Source of the DNA: an uncultured Butyrivibrio sp.
Lineage (GTDB): Bacteria; Bacillota; Clostridia; Lachnospirales; Lachnospiraceae
Assembly (NCBI GenBank): GCA_947168335.1
Contig: CAMVLM010000018.1
Location: 1 to 39,474 of the forward strand
DNA length: 39,474 bases
Reading direction: 5' to 3'
The notes below the pieces were generated by a model. That model saw nothing but the letters and a program-made list of their open reading frames with translations, was not told the DNA's origin and searched no databases. Shown piece by piece: positions 32,588 through 39,474 of the stretch (within the stretch, counting starts at the first letter, position 1; every line of letters starts with the position of its first letter). The translations under genes were made by a program, and so were the position numbers.

Positions 32588-34696
32588 CTAACCCCGTCCC
32601 CATTTGTGCCTTTTTCGGAAGCATTCCTGGCACATATTGAATTTGTAGGACCACTTGAGTTTCTTGCCACAATAGGCACAAGCCCTGAGATTAAGCTTTT
32701 GCTTATCAAGGATTCGGAATATTTTCTCCGAAATAAGACGTTTACCCTCAAGAATACGGTTCAAATCATCAACATCTCCGAAAACTCTGGAAAATGAATA
32801 GAGAAAGTCATATATAGCGCTTGCTGTTTCCAGCTGTAAAAGCGCATTCTTATCCTCTTCATCCACTGTATCTGCGCAATATTCTGTCATGGTCCGGTTT
32901 ATGTCCGGTTGTCTCCCACCGTTTACCATCCTGTAGTAGTCCAGATAAACACCAAATATATCCCTGTTATCCTCATTTATGGGAATTCTTATAAACTTCC
33001 TTATAAGCTCTCTATTGTCTTTTATTCCCTCAAGAGCCTTCGCGATACTGATTTTTTCTGAAATATCACCCTTGTTATAGTATTTCTCCGCCGGAATTTT
33101 ATTCCAAGTTTCAAGAATTGCAGAAATTCTTCCGTCTTTATGAAGAAAATCCTCTGGAATATTTATCATAACCTGACGAAGAGGCACCATTCTGCTGAAT
33201 AAAAGGCCTTCTATGGTTTCAAAATCATAGTAGGAAGTCACATAGCCTGTATCATATATTCCGTATCTGCCCGCTCTCCCGGCAATCTGCTTTACTTCAG
33301 AAGAATTAAGAGGCCTTTCATCCACACCATCAAATTTAATGGTCTGCAGGAAAACAATCCTTCTTATGGGAAGATTCATGCCCATTCCTATGGCATCTGT
33401 TGCAACAACAACATCTGTATCTCCCTCTGCAAATTTCCTGGCTTCCCTGTGCCTTACATCATACGGAAGAGATCCATATATTATGCTGCATTTTATATTA
33501 TGCTGCTGAAGCTCAGCTGCAACACTATGCACATCTTTTCTTGAAAATACAATCAGCGCATCACCTTTTTGTACATCTGAAGGGAAATCAAAATCTCTTG
33601 CCGCTTCATCCATTACAAGAGGCGTTTTTCTTTCATGATACTGCACTTCATATGTATCCTTGCAGGACTCGATCATTCGTATTATAAGAGCCTCAGCATC
33701 CGGTGATGCACAAATATGTACAGTTTTTGCCCTTGCCCCAAGAATCGCAGCTGTCCAGTATCCTCCACGCTGTCTGTCCGCGGCCATCTGTGCCTCATCT
33801 ATAACTGCCATGTCCCACTCTTCTTCAAGGTCCAGCATTTCTATTGTTGAAGACTGGTGAAATGCCCCTGGCATCAGTATTCTTTCTTCCCCAGTTATCA
33901 TTGAGCAGGGCACACCTTCACTGTTCATTCTTTCATACTGTTCATATGCAAGAAGACGTAAAGGTGCAAGATATATCCCATTTTCTGCTCTTTTCAGGTC
34001 TTCTAATGCCTGATACGTCTTTCCGGAATTTGTAGGACCTATATGAATAATGAATCGCCTCTCCATCTCTCTTGCCATTGGATAAAGCTTTGTATAATCG
34101 TCAGGCGTTGAGGTTTCAATATTCTCAAAAAGCAGCTTTCTGGCCTCCATTACCTTTTGATAGCGCCTTACGCCTTTCTGATAATGTGGATTCACCACAA
34201 TCTGTTCAAAAATCACTTGTTCAGACACATTATTCTTGATATAAGAAACGATATCCTTAATGTGTTTTGATTCCCTCAGGTATTTCATTATTACCTTTGA
34301 AATCGCCTTTTTCTTGCCTTCAGAAATGAATCCAAGGATTTCTGCATCATCTGATTCCCAGAGTGCATCGACTATCACATGACCTATTTCCGGCATAAGC
34401 TCTGAAAGATATGTGTTATTCATCCTCCTCTCAAAATCTCTGCAAAACCTTTCAATATTAGATCCTGATATCTCCTGCTTTTCCATTTTTCCATATTCAG
34501 TCCGGATATTTGTATAGATTCTCTCTGTTTTTAATATATTGAGGAGTTCACTGTATACAGCAAAGGCTATCCTGTCATGCTCTCTTTTAAAATAGCTGTC
34601 AAAAGCCTCCTGAGGAAATCTGCCTCGGACTTCCTTCAATTCTTTATTAAAATTTCTTCTTTTTGCGGCGTTTTTATTTGTATATCTCTTTTTCAT
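32588..34696 (-). CDS. SUV3-like superfamily 2 RNA helicase with C-terminal zinc motif
   Basis: A 702-residue helicase. About 200 N-terminal helical residues precede Walker A HIGPTNSGKTYQAL (about 217). Then come GIYLAPLRLLAYEQYERMN, MITGEE, the Walker B box VIDEAQM (about 298), WTAAILGARAKTVHICASP, VVVATDAIGMGMNLPI and KQIAGRAGRYG. The order and wording match SUV3, the mitochondrial RNA helicase of the degradosome, more than bacterial DEAD-box or RecQ types. The C-terminus adds CAYCGKKLKWSYKFNMCQEC. Likely role: ATP-driven unwinding of structured RNA or RNA-DNA hybrids. It lies 42 bases after the UvrD-like gene, probably in one operon. Confidence 0.9.
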   Translation of the reverse strand: MKKRYTNKNAAKRRNFNKELKEVRGRFPQEAFDSYFKREHDRIAFAVYSELLNILKTERIYTNIRTEYGKMEKQEISGSNIERFCRDFERRMNNTYLSELMPEIGHVIVDALWESDDAEILGFISEGKKKAISKVIMKYLRESKHIKDIVSYIKNNVSEQVIFEQIVVNPHYQKGVRRYQKVMEARKLLFENIETSTPDDYTKLYPMAREMERRFIIHIGPTNSGKTYQALEDLKRAENGIYLAPLRLLAYEQYERMNSEGVPCSMITGEERILMPGAFHQSSTIEMLDLEEEWDMAVIDEAQMAADRQRGGYWTAAILGARAKTVHICASPDAEALIIRMIESCKDTYEVQYHERKTPLVMDEAARDFDFPSDVQKGDALIVFSRKDVHSVAAELQQHNIKCSIIYGSLPYDVRHREARKFAEGDTDVVVATDAIGMGMNLPIRRIVFLQTIKFDGVDERPLNSSEVKQIAGRAGRYGIYDTGYVTSYYDFETIEGLLFSRMVPLRQVMINIPEDFLHKDGRISAILETWNKIPAEKYYNKGDISEKISIAKALEGIKDNRELIRKFIRIPINEDNRDIFGVYLDYYRMVNGGRQPDINRTMTEYCADTVDEEDKNALLQLETASAIYDFLYSFSRVFGDVDDLNRILEGKRLISEKIFRILDKQKLNLRACAYCGKKLKWSYKFNMCQECFRKRHKWGRG

Positions 34697-34738
34697 ATTT
34701 TAAGACAGCATCATTGCGGTGCTTCTAATCCTTTAATA

Positions 34739-36898
34739 TCACTTTATCAGTGTCATACCGGTTTCAAATGCGTACGGATACATGAATCTGCGCTCTGCTC
34801 CATCATCAAATTCTACTGAAAACTTGGTTGGAATATCGAATTCATCTACTGAAACATCAGTAATCACTCCCTGACCGTACTTAGGTTGCGATATTCTCTG
34901 ACCTATAACAAGTTCTGCGGGTAGCTCAACATTATTTGTATCCTTATATTTTACAGCATAGTTATTTGTCCGAAGCATCTTCTTTACTGAAGCCCTGGAC
35001 TTCTTCTTTTCTGCCTTGTGTTCAGCTTTTCTTTCCTTTGGCGAGATTATCGATATCTCACTTACAAATGTAGAATCCTCATCGTTATAGGTAAGAATAT
35101 TCAGCTTATTTCTGGCTCTTGTCATTCCAACATAGAAAATTCTGCGCTCCTCCTCGAAATCCTTCAATTCCTGTTTATCCGCAAATTGCTTAATTTCTAT
35201 GACCTTATTGGGAAATACCCCATCACAAGCATCCATAAGATAAACTTCGTCATATTCGAGACCCTTGCTGGAATGTATGGTCGAAAGTATAAACTTTGCA
35301 CTAAAATCAGGTTCCTTATCCCTGAAAATTTCCTGTAGTTCCTGCAGCCTTCGCATAAAGCCATCTATCGTGCTCTCATTGCCCGCTATCATCTTCAGTA
35401 TAAACAACTTATTCGCATCTAAATGATTATTCTCCAGATACTCGCCATAGCCCATAAAACGTTCGATTCTTGTGAGTGCTTTATATGGCTCTTCGTATCT
35501 CATGTTAGAAAGGTGTGTTCTCAGCGAACGACATTTGGCTTTTACATGTGCATTTAACATTTCAGTTTCTTCTACTGCATCAAGTATGGGAATCTCACTG
35601 TTAGATGCAATTCTGCAAAGCCTCTCAGCCTGGGCCTTTTTAAGATAGGTCTGGCATTTAAAATATATTCTCATGAAGCTCTCTTCATCGAACGGATCCA
35701 TGCAAAACTTCAAAATACACTCAATATCCAGAACAACCCTGTGCGTGAAAAATCCCATATCTGAATTTCTCACACGATAAGGGATTCTCTGCCTTTCAAG
35801 GATGTCGACCAGTGGCACTATACTCTCATTATCACGATACAGCACTGCTTTTTGACTTTCTGCATCAGCAGCTACCTTCGCAAGATAATTGTACTGATTT
35901 TTCCTGCTATTTAGCTGAATATAATTTATATCAGTACCTTTTTCTCTTGTGGCCTGCATATGCTTGTCATGGCGCATATCATTATGGCTGATAAATACGT
36001 CTGCAGCAGACACGATCGCAGCATTTGATCTGAAGTTCTGGTCCATTATAAGTACTTTGGCATCAGGATGGTTTTTATCAAAATCAAGAAGTGCTTCGGG
36101 ATATGCAGCTCTGAAACCATAAATACTCTGGTCCTCATCTCCAACCATGAAAAGATTTCCGTTTTCCCCGGAAAGAAGTCCTATTATCATATGCTGGACT
36201 TTGGATGTATCCTGGGCTTCATCAACGCATATATACTGGTATTTATCCTGATAGAATTTAAGAAGTTCAGGCGAACCCTTGAGCATCCTGTATGCATAAA
36301 CCATCTGATCATCATAGTCCATGAGTCCGCGCCTCTTAAGTTCCGCATTATAGGCCTCATATACTGAAAGTATATCTATATCTACATCATTCTCCAGCTT
36401 TTTTATCTCTTCATTTGTCAGAAGCATGTTCTTGCAATATGTAATAAGAGTCCTGACTCCCTTTATGTCACTTTCAGTAGGAAAATCCTTCTTCAGTTTT
36501 ATATAAATATCCGTAAGGATCTTTCCTGTAATCTTTTCATCCGTAACAAGATCATAAGCTTTTTTGCCTATCAGCCTTCCATAATGTTGTATTATTTTCG
36601 CGCATATCCCGTTGATTGTCCTGAACTCCAGAGAATATGAGAAGTCTTCCCCAAATATACTTCTAAAACGTTCAGACATATCTCTGGTTGCTGCAATAGT
36701 GTATGTAAGTGTAAGTATATTCTCCGGATTAATTCCCTTACAATAGAGCATATATCCTAATCTGTTTACCAGCACAGTAGTCTTGCCACTTCCAGGAACC
36801 GCCAGCAAAAGAACAGGTCCATCCGTTGTCCTGACTGCATCAAGTTGCTGGCTGCTTAAGTGTCTTAAATATCTTTCAAAAAACTCATTTTCATTCAT
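34739..36898 (-). CDS. UvrD/PcrA/Rep-type superfamily 1 DNA helicase
   Basis: A 719-residue 3'-5' helicase. Motifs in order: Q motif LSSQQLDAVRT, Walker A LAVPGSGKTTVL (about 33-41), TLTYTIAATRDMSERF, ICVDEAQDTSKVQH, MVGDEDQSIYGFRAA, MDQNFRSN, TIHSSKGLEYDEVYL and RRIFYVGMTRARNKL. The last 60 residues (IGQRISQPKYGQGVITDV) form the Tudor-like tail of PcrA/UvrD, which contacts RNA polymerase. It may serve repair, or replication of this replicon, since PcrA helicases support rolling-circle and theta plasmids. Only a weak AGGATAAATAC site precedes the ATG. It is the gene nearest the iteron region. Confidence 0.93.
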   Translation of the reverse strand: MNENEFFERYLRHLSSQQLDAVRTTDGPVLLLAVPGSGKTTVLVNRLGYMLYCKGINPENILTLTYTIAATRDMSERFRSIFGEDFSYSLEFRTINGICAKIIQHYGRLIGKKAYDLVTDEKITGKILTDIYIKLKKDFPTESDIKGVRTLITYCKNMLLTNEEIKKLENDVDIDILSVYEAYNAELKRRGLMDYDDQMVYAYRMLKGSPELLKFYQDKYQYICVDEAQDTSKVQHMIIGLLSGENGNLFMVGDEDQSIYGFRAAYPEALLDFDKNHPDAKVLIMDQNFRSNAAIVSAADVFISHNDMRHDKHMQATREKGTDINYIQLNSRKNQYNYLAKVAADAESQKAVLYRDNESIVPLVDILERQRIPYRVRNSDMGFFTHRVVLDIECILKFCMDPFDEESFMRIYFKCQTYLKKAQAERLCRIASNSEIPILDAVEETEMLNAHVKAKCRSLRTHLSNMRYEEPYKALTRIERFMGYGEYLENNHLDANKLFILKMIAGNESTIDGFMRRLQELQEIFRDKEPDFSAKFILSTIHSSKGLEYDEVYLMDACDGVFPNKVIEIKQFADKQELKDFEEERRIFYVGMTRARNKLNILTYNDEDSTFVSEISIISPKERKAEHKAEKKKSRASVKKMLRTNNYAVKYKDTNNVELPAELVIGQRISQPKYGQGVITDVSVDEFDIPTKFSVEFDDGAERRFMYPYAFETGMTLIK

Positions 36899-37023
36899 AA
36901 AATATTGTATTTATCCTGCTAATTTTCAATTTATCCGTATTTACTGCTATTATTACACAGCCTGATATCCAAAAACTATAATTGCAATACTAATTTGTAA
37001 AAGTTGCACAATTCTCGATTAAT

Positions 37024-37038
37024 TGACCGCTTTGGTCA
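37024..37038. repeat. 15-bp dyad TGACC-N5-GGTCA
   Basis: A perfect five-base inverted repeat at the left border of the iteron region. A near copy (TGACC-AATAT-AGTCA) lies at 37181-37195. It may be a binding site for a dimeric protein other than Rep. Confidence 0.5.
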
Positions 37039-37065
37039 TGTTGTAAAAAATCATTCTCTCCACTG

Positions 37066-37500
37066 CATGAATTTCTACATAAGTTTAATCCAAGGCAGGT
37101 ATTTCCTGGGTTTTAAAGTTATGTGTAAAATAATGCGCTCTTAATCCTTTCTCTAACTTATGTAATAAATCATGCGTTTTTGACCAATATAGTCATTAAT
37201 TTTGAATCATTTACTGCATGATTTCTTACATAAGTATGCATGGATTTGTACATAAGTTTATTTCTTTTACCAATTTTATGTATTAATCAGGCAAAAGTTC
37301 ATGATTTTGTACATAAGTTAATGCATGGTATTCTACATAAGTTTTCCGGTTTATGATTTTTGGCACTGATTATTCCTAATTCATATCTGATTTCTTTTAC
37401 TGGTGCATTCTTTTCTACATATCTACGCATTATTTTCTACATATGTTTGCTTTCAGTCCTGCATCATTTTCTACATAAGCTTGAGTTTCTTATGTATCAT
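37066..37500. repeat. Iteron array A, degenerate and partly inverted
   Basis: Copies of a unit close to GCATgatttnt-ACATAAGT recur with the ACATAAGT-like core at 37077, 37228, 37250, 37311, 37335, 37417, 37439 and 37473. Inverted cores lie at 37156, 37274 and 37488. Neighbouring direct copies are spaced 22 or 24 bases. Looser order and inverted copies distinguish it from array B; it could be a copy-control or handcuffing region. Confidence 0.85.
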
Positions 37501-37737
37501 TGAATGCAGTGTTCTTTTATGCCCTCCAGGTTCTAGATCATTACAGATTATAAAAACCTTTTTATTTTCCATTTTAAGGGATTTATGTTTTTTGATTGGG
37601 AACAACATCAATACGAAAGTTTAGAGGGCTGTATGGGACAAATATGGACGTTTTTCAGTAAAGCTCCATGAACCATTTATTAAAATATAAAATAGCTGAT
37701 ATATATTTTATGACAATTCCTATGAAATTTCAGAAAC

Positions 37738-37930
37738 ACGCATTATCCTCTACATAAGTAAGCATGAATTTATACATAACTTTGCATTAAGCTTTACATA
37801 AGTTCTCTTATCAACCATGCATGAAACTCTACATAAGTTAACATTTTATGATACATAAGTAAGCATTTTACATTACATAAGTACGCATGTTTTTATACAA
37901 AAGTTTGCATTCAGTAGTACATAAGTAAAT
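37738..37930 (+). repeat. Iteron array B, eight direct copies at 22-bp spacing
   Basis: The ACATAAGT core occurs at 37752, 37774, 37796, 37831, 37853, 37875, 37897 and 37919. All steps are exactly 22 bases except one of 35. The unit is roughly ACATAAGTAAGCATNNATTTNT, about two helical turns, so Rep would bind on one face. This regular array nearest to rep is the likely core origin. Confidence 0.93.
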
Positions 37931-37978
37931 AAAGAAATGCAGTATTTATCAGCATTTGTGGCATATCTAAATAAAAAT

Positions 37979-38025
37979 AAAGAAATGTTGTTTAAATATA
38001 TATTTATAATAAACAACATTTCTTT
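37979..38025 (-). terminator. Inverted repeat after rep, probable terminator
   Basis: AAAGAAATGTTGTTT and AAACAACATTTCTTT are perfect 15-base complements around a 17-base AT-rich loop. It starts 16 bases after the rep stop and is followed on the minus strand by ATTTTTATTTAG. It would keep rep transcription out of array B. The low GC makes it a weak terminator. Confidence 0.65.
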
Positions 38026-38041
38026 GTGGTCGTTAATAAAA

Positions 38042-39193
38042 TTAGTTATCTAAAAGCATATCCTCAATTGCATCATAGTCTGTTCCACTTTCTTGAAATT
38101 TTTCAAAAAGTGTATACTGATGATTAACTTCTTTTTTACGTTTAATACCGGAAGAAATTGGAGCTTTATAATCTTCTTTAAGAGCTTTTATCATCCATCC
38201 TACAATATTGTCGATATTTGTGTTTGATGACTTCAAAATTTCGTATTTTTCAACAATATAGTCATAATTGTATCTTCCTTCTCTTGCTATGGCTCTAAGA
38301 TCGGATATTTTCAATTTTTCATCAAATAAATCCTGAAGATCTTCAATGAAGGTTAATTCATCAGTACTTGAAACAAGTTCTTCTTTAATCGGAAGCGGAA
38401 CTGATTCCAATGTGAAGGTAATTCCAACTACTTTTCCACCCCTACCCTTCTTGATGGGTTCGTATTTAACATTTATATCCGTTGTTTCATTAATTTCTTT
38501 AACAGCAACCTGAAGAACACTTCTGTTAAATTCGCCATATGACTCATATCTTTTTTCTGGAGACTTAGCAACTGCCTTTTCATAATCAGGAAGCTCTGAG
38601 CGGTTCAAAACGCTTTTTACACTATCCAGATTAGCATTTACTATTCCCAGGGCTATTTTAAGTTCTGCAAGACCAAAGGTGATGGTATCTGTTTTAAAAG
38701 CGTAGCTCTTAAGAAGCTCATATAAACGAAAGCTGTATACTGAGTTAAACTGCATCATAATATCGAGATTCAGGTTTGTAAACTTATTTTTGATATTTAT
38801 GATGTAGTCCTTTAGATCTGCATTGTATGTGATCTTAAACTCACCCTGTTCATATTTGGCACGTATTACTACTGCTATATAGTCAAAATAGTGGTTTATT
38901 TCGTCGTTTACGCCGATTGTACGGCCAGTCATCTCGCTTGCAACCTGTTCAAGCTGAGTGTAAAAGCCTCTGTTTGTGATCCCCAGTCTCTTTTTAATCT
39001 CACTTTGTGTAAGGCTTACTACAATATTGCCGGTTTTATCATCAAGAACACTGTCAGAAGCTTTAGCAAGCGATAATGCCATAAGCTTATTTTCTAATAG
39101 TGTTGCGCTGTATTTTGCACCTATGAGAAAATTACTCTTAACATAGTTATTATTCGCATTAACAGCGAGTTTTGCAGGCTTTTTCTTTGCCAT
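38042..39193 (-). CDS. rep: Replication initiator protein, Rep_3 (RepB/RepE-like) family
   Basis: An initiator of about 383 residues. The track's TTG at 39217 is less likely than ATG 39193 (MAKKKPAKLAVN), which has GAGGGG five bases upstream. The Rep_3 pattern is clear: two winged-helix domains with YVKSNFLIGAKYSATLLENKLMALSLAKA, IVVSLTQSEIKKRLGI, then FNSVYSFRLYELLKSYAFK and LGIVNANLDSVKSVL, followed by VLQVAVKEINETTDINVKYEPIKKGRGGKVVGI. The C-terminal 100 residues are an extra helical region. It should bind the 22-bp iterons as monomer, open the origin and load helicase, and repress itself as dimer. No ParA/ParB partition genes are in view. Confidence 0.94.
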   Translation of the reverse strand: MAKKKPAKLAVNANNNYVKSNFLIGAKYSATLLENKLMALSLAKASDSVLDDKTGNIVVSLTQSEIKKRLGITNRGFYTQLEQVASEMTGRTIGVNDEINHYFDYIAVVIRAKYEQGEFKITYNADLKDYIINIKNKFTNLNLDIMMQFNSVYSFRLYELLKSYAFKTDTITFGLAELKIALGIVNANLDSVKSVLNRSELPDYEKAVAKSPEKRYESYGEFNRSVLQVAVKEINETTDINVKYEPIKKGRGGKVVGITFTLESVPLPIKEELVSSTDELTFIEDLQDLFDEKLKISDLRAIAREGRYNYDYIVEKYEILKSSNTNIDNIVGWMIKALKEDYKAPISSGIKRKKEVNHQYTLFEKFQESGTDYDAIEDMLLDN

Positions 39194-39225
39194 TTGTTCC
39201 CCTCTTTTTTCAAACAATTGTAATA

Positions 39226-39253
39226 AATAATGCGCATTTAATTATACATAAGT
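39226..39253 (-). promoter_or_regulatory. rep promoter region with a single iteron
   Basis: On the minus strand TATAAT (39246-39241) lies about 50 bases before the rep ATG. A single iteron (GCGCATTTAATTATACATAAGT on the plus strand) covers that box; its core is at 39246-39253. No good -35 is seen. Rep binding here would block its own promoter. Confidence 0.6.
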
Positions 39254-39254
39254 T

Positions 39255-39474
39255 TATCATAAATTTCTATTTTTTCTAAGATAAATTGTTGAAAAAGTAT
39301 GAAATTTTCGATGATATATATTTAAGAGAAACAGGATCTATATAAGATATAGATATTAATAGTATTAAATAGTATATAAATATGAAATATCTTTAAGTAG
39401 ACACATATAGTATAAACATGAAATAATAGATATATAATATATACATATATATAAAGATATATAAGTATATAAAG
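39255..39474. other. Extremely AT-rich end without genes
   Basis: From about 39255 to the window edge the sequence is almost only A and T, with short TATA/ATATAT runs and a recurring ATGAAAT word (near 39300, 39382 and 39419). No ORF, terminator or iteron is visible. It could be a DNA-unwinding region or simply spacer upstream of rep. Confidence 0.5.

Larger units (their letters stand above)
37020..38040. other. Predicted iteron-type replication origin (noncoding, about 1 kb)
   Basis: There is no credible gene between the UvrD-like start (36898) and the rep stop (38042). The 73-aa ORF at 37403 is made of repeats. The stretch holds two arrays of a 22-bp iteron, two short dyads and AT-rich DNA. 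36899-37020 and 37501-37737 contain no iteron and nothing I can name; the latter is AT-rich and could include the melting region. Placement next to a Rep_3 initiator supports an origin. Confidence 0.75.

Noticed and set aside
36931-36939. TTATCCGTA as a DnaA box near the origin
   Set aside because: Two mismatches to TTATCCACA and no further copies nearby; common by chance in AT-rich DNA.
37066-37930. Regularly spaced repeats that might be a CRISPR array
   Set aside because: The units are contiguous 22-bp iterons with variable flanks, not identical repeats with unique 30-bp spacers; no cas genes are present and a Rep_3 gene is adjacent.

Overview
The window looks like part of a low-GC Firmicutes genome, most likely a rumen or gut Lachnospiraceae of the Butyrivibrio type. 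This is inferred from AT-rich coding sequence, purine-rich Shine-Dalgarno sites, a perfect HrcA/CIRCE operator, an AgrC/AgrA-like signalling pair, UPF0340, DUF1622 and DUF4003 proteins, and PAS-like sensor modules common in that family. The right end carries a Rep_3-type initiator and about 1.1 kb of noncoding DNA packed with 22-bp iterons, so this replicon (or the part shown) has a plasmid-type origin. The rest of the window is chromosome-like: metY, hsp20, alcohol dehydrogenase, ABC-F, UvrD. A chromid or megaplasmid is therefore more likely than the main chromosome or a small plasmid.

Layout. 0-2.5 kb: the tail of an unknown gene, a tyrosine recombinase, gene debris and small unknown ORFs, and a Phd/RelE-type toxin-antitoxin pair; this is the most accessory-like part. 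2.5-6.2 kb: a divergent AgrC-like kinase and LytTR regulator, a 61-aa membrane peptide behind an activator-type promoter, a basic 68-aa membrane protein and a DUF4003 fragment. 6.4-10 kb: a large PAS-GGDEF-EAL protein with a degenerate GGDEF, and a cupin. 10.1-12.1 kb: CIRCE-controlled hsp20, an iron-dependent alcohol dehydrogenase and a 28-aa gene missing from the ORF track. 12.3-14.8 kb: an overlapping M48 protease / thioesterase / HD hydrolase operon. 15-19 kb: a small membrane protein, class B-like sortase, isochorismatase-family hydrolase and membrane-anchored carboxylesterase. 19.1-20.8 kb: a free-standing FakA C-terminal-like module, an unusual NifX-(Cys/His linker)-SlyD fusion and a 50-aa gene. 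20.9-26.3 kb: ABC-F, GIY-YIG, aldo/keto reductase, UPF0340, DUF1622 and O-acetylhomoserine sulfhydrylase. 26.4-30.6 kb: a hybrid histidine kinase and an anion permease. 30.6-36.9 kb, mostly minus strand: a polytopic membrane protein, a membrane-tethered J-domain protein, a membrane zinc-ribbon protein, a SUV3-like helicase and a UvrD-like helicase. 37-39.5 kb: the replication origin, rep, and an extremely AT-rich end.

How the parts fit. Sensing is a theme: the EAL protein and the hybrid kinase share the same unnamed PAS-like module, so both may read related intracellular signals. Rep probably binds the two iteron arrays downstream of its own gene to start replication. A single iteron over the rep -10 box suggests autorepression. 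Gene order is mostly short operons separated by clear intrinsic terminators. I saw no rRNA, tRNA, CRISPR array, intact insertion sequence or prophage structural genes.
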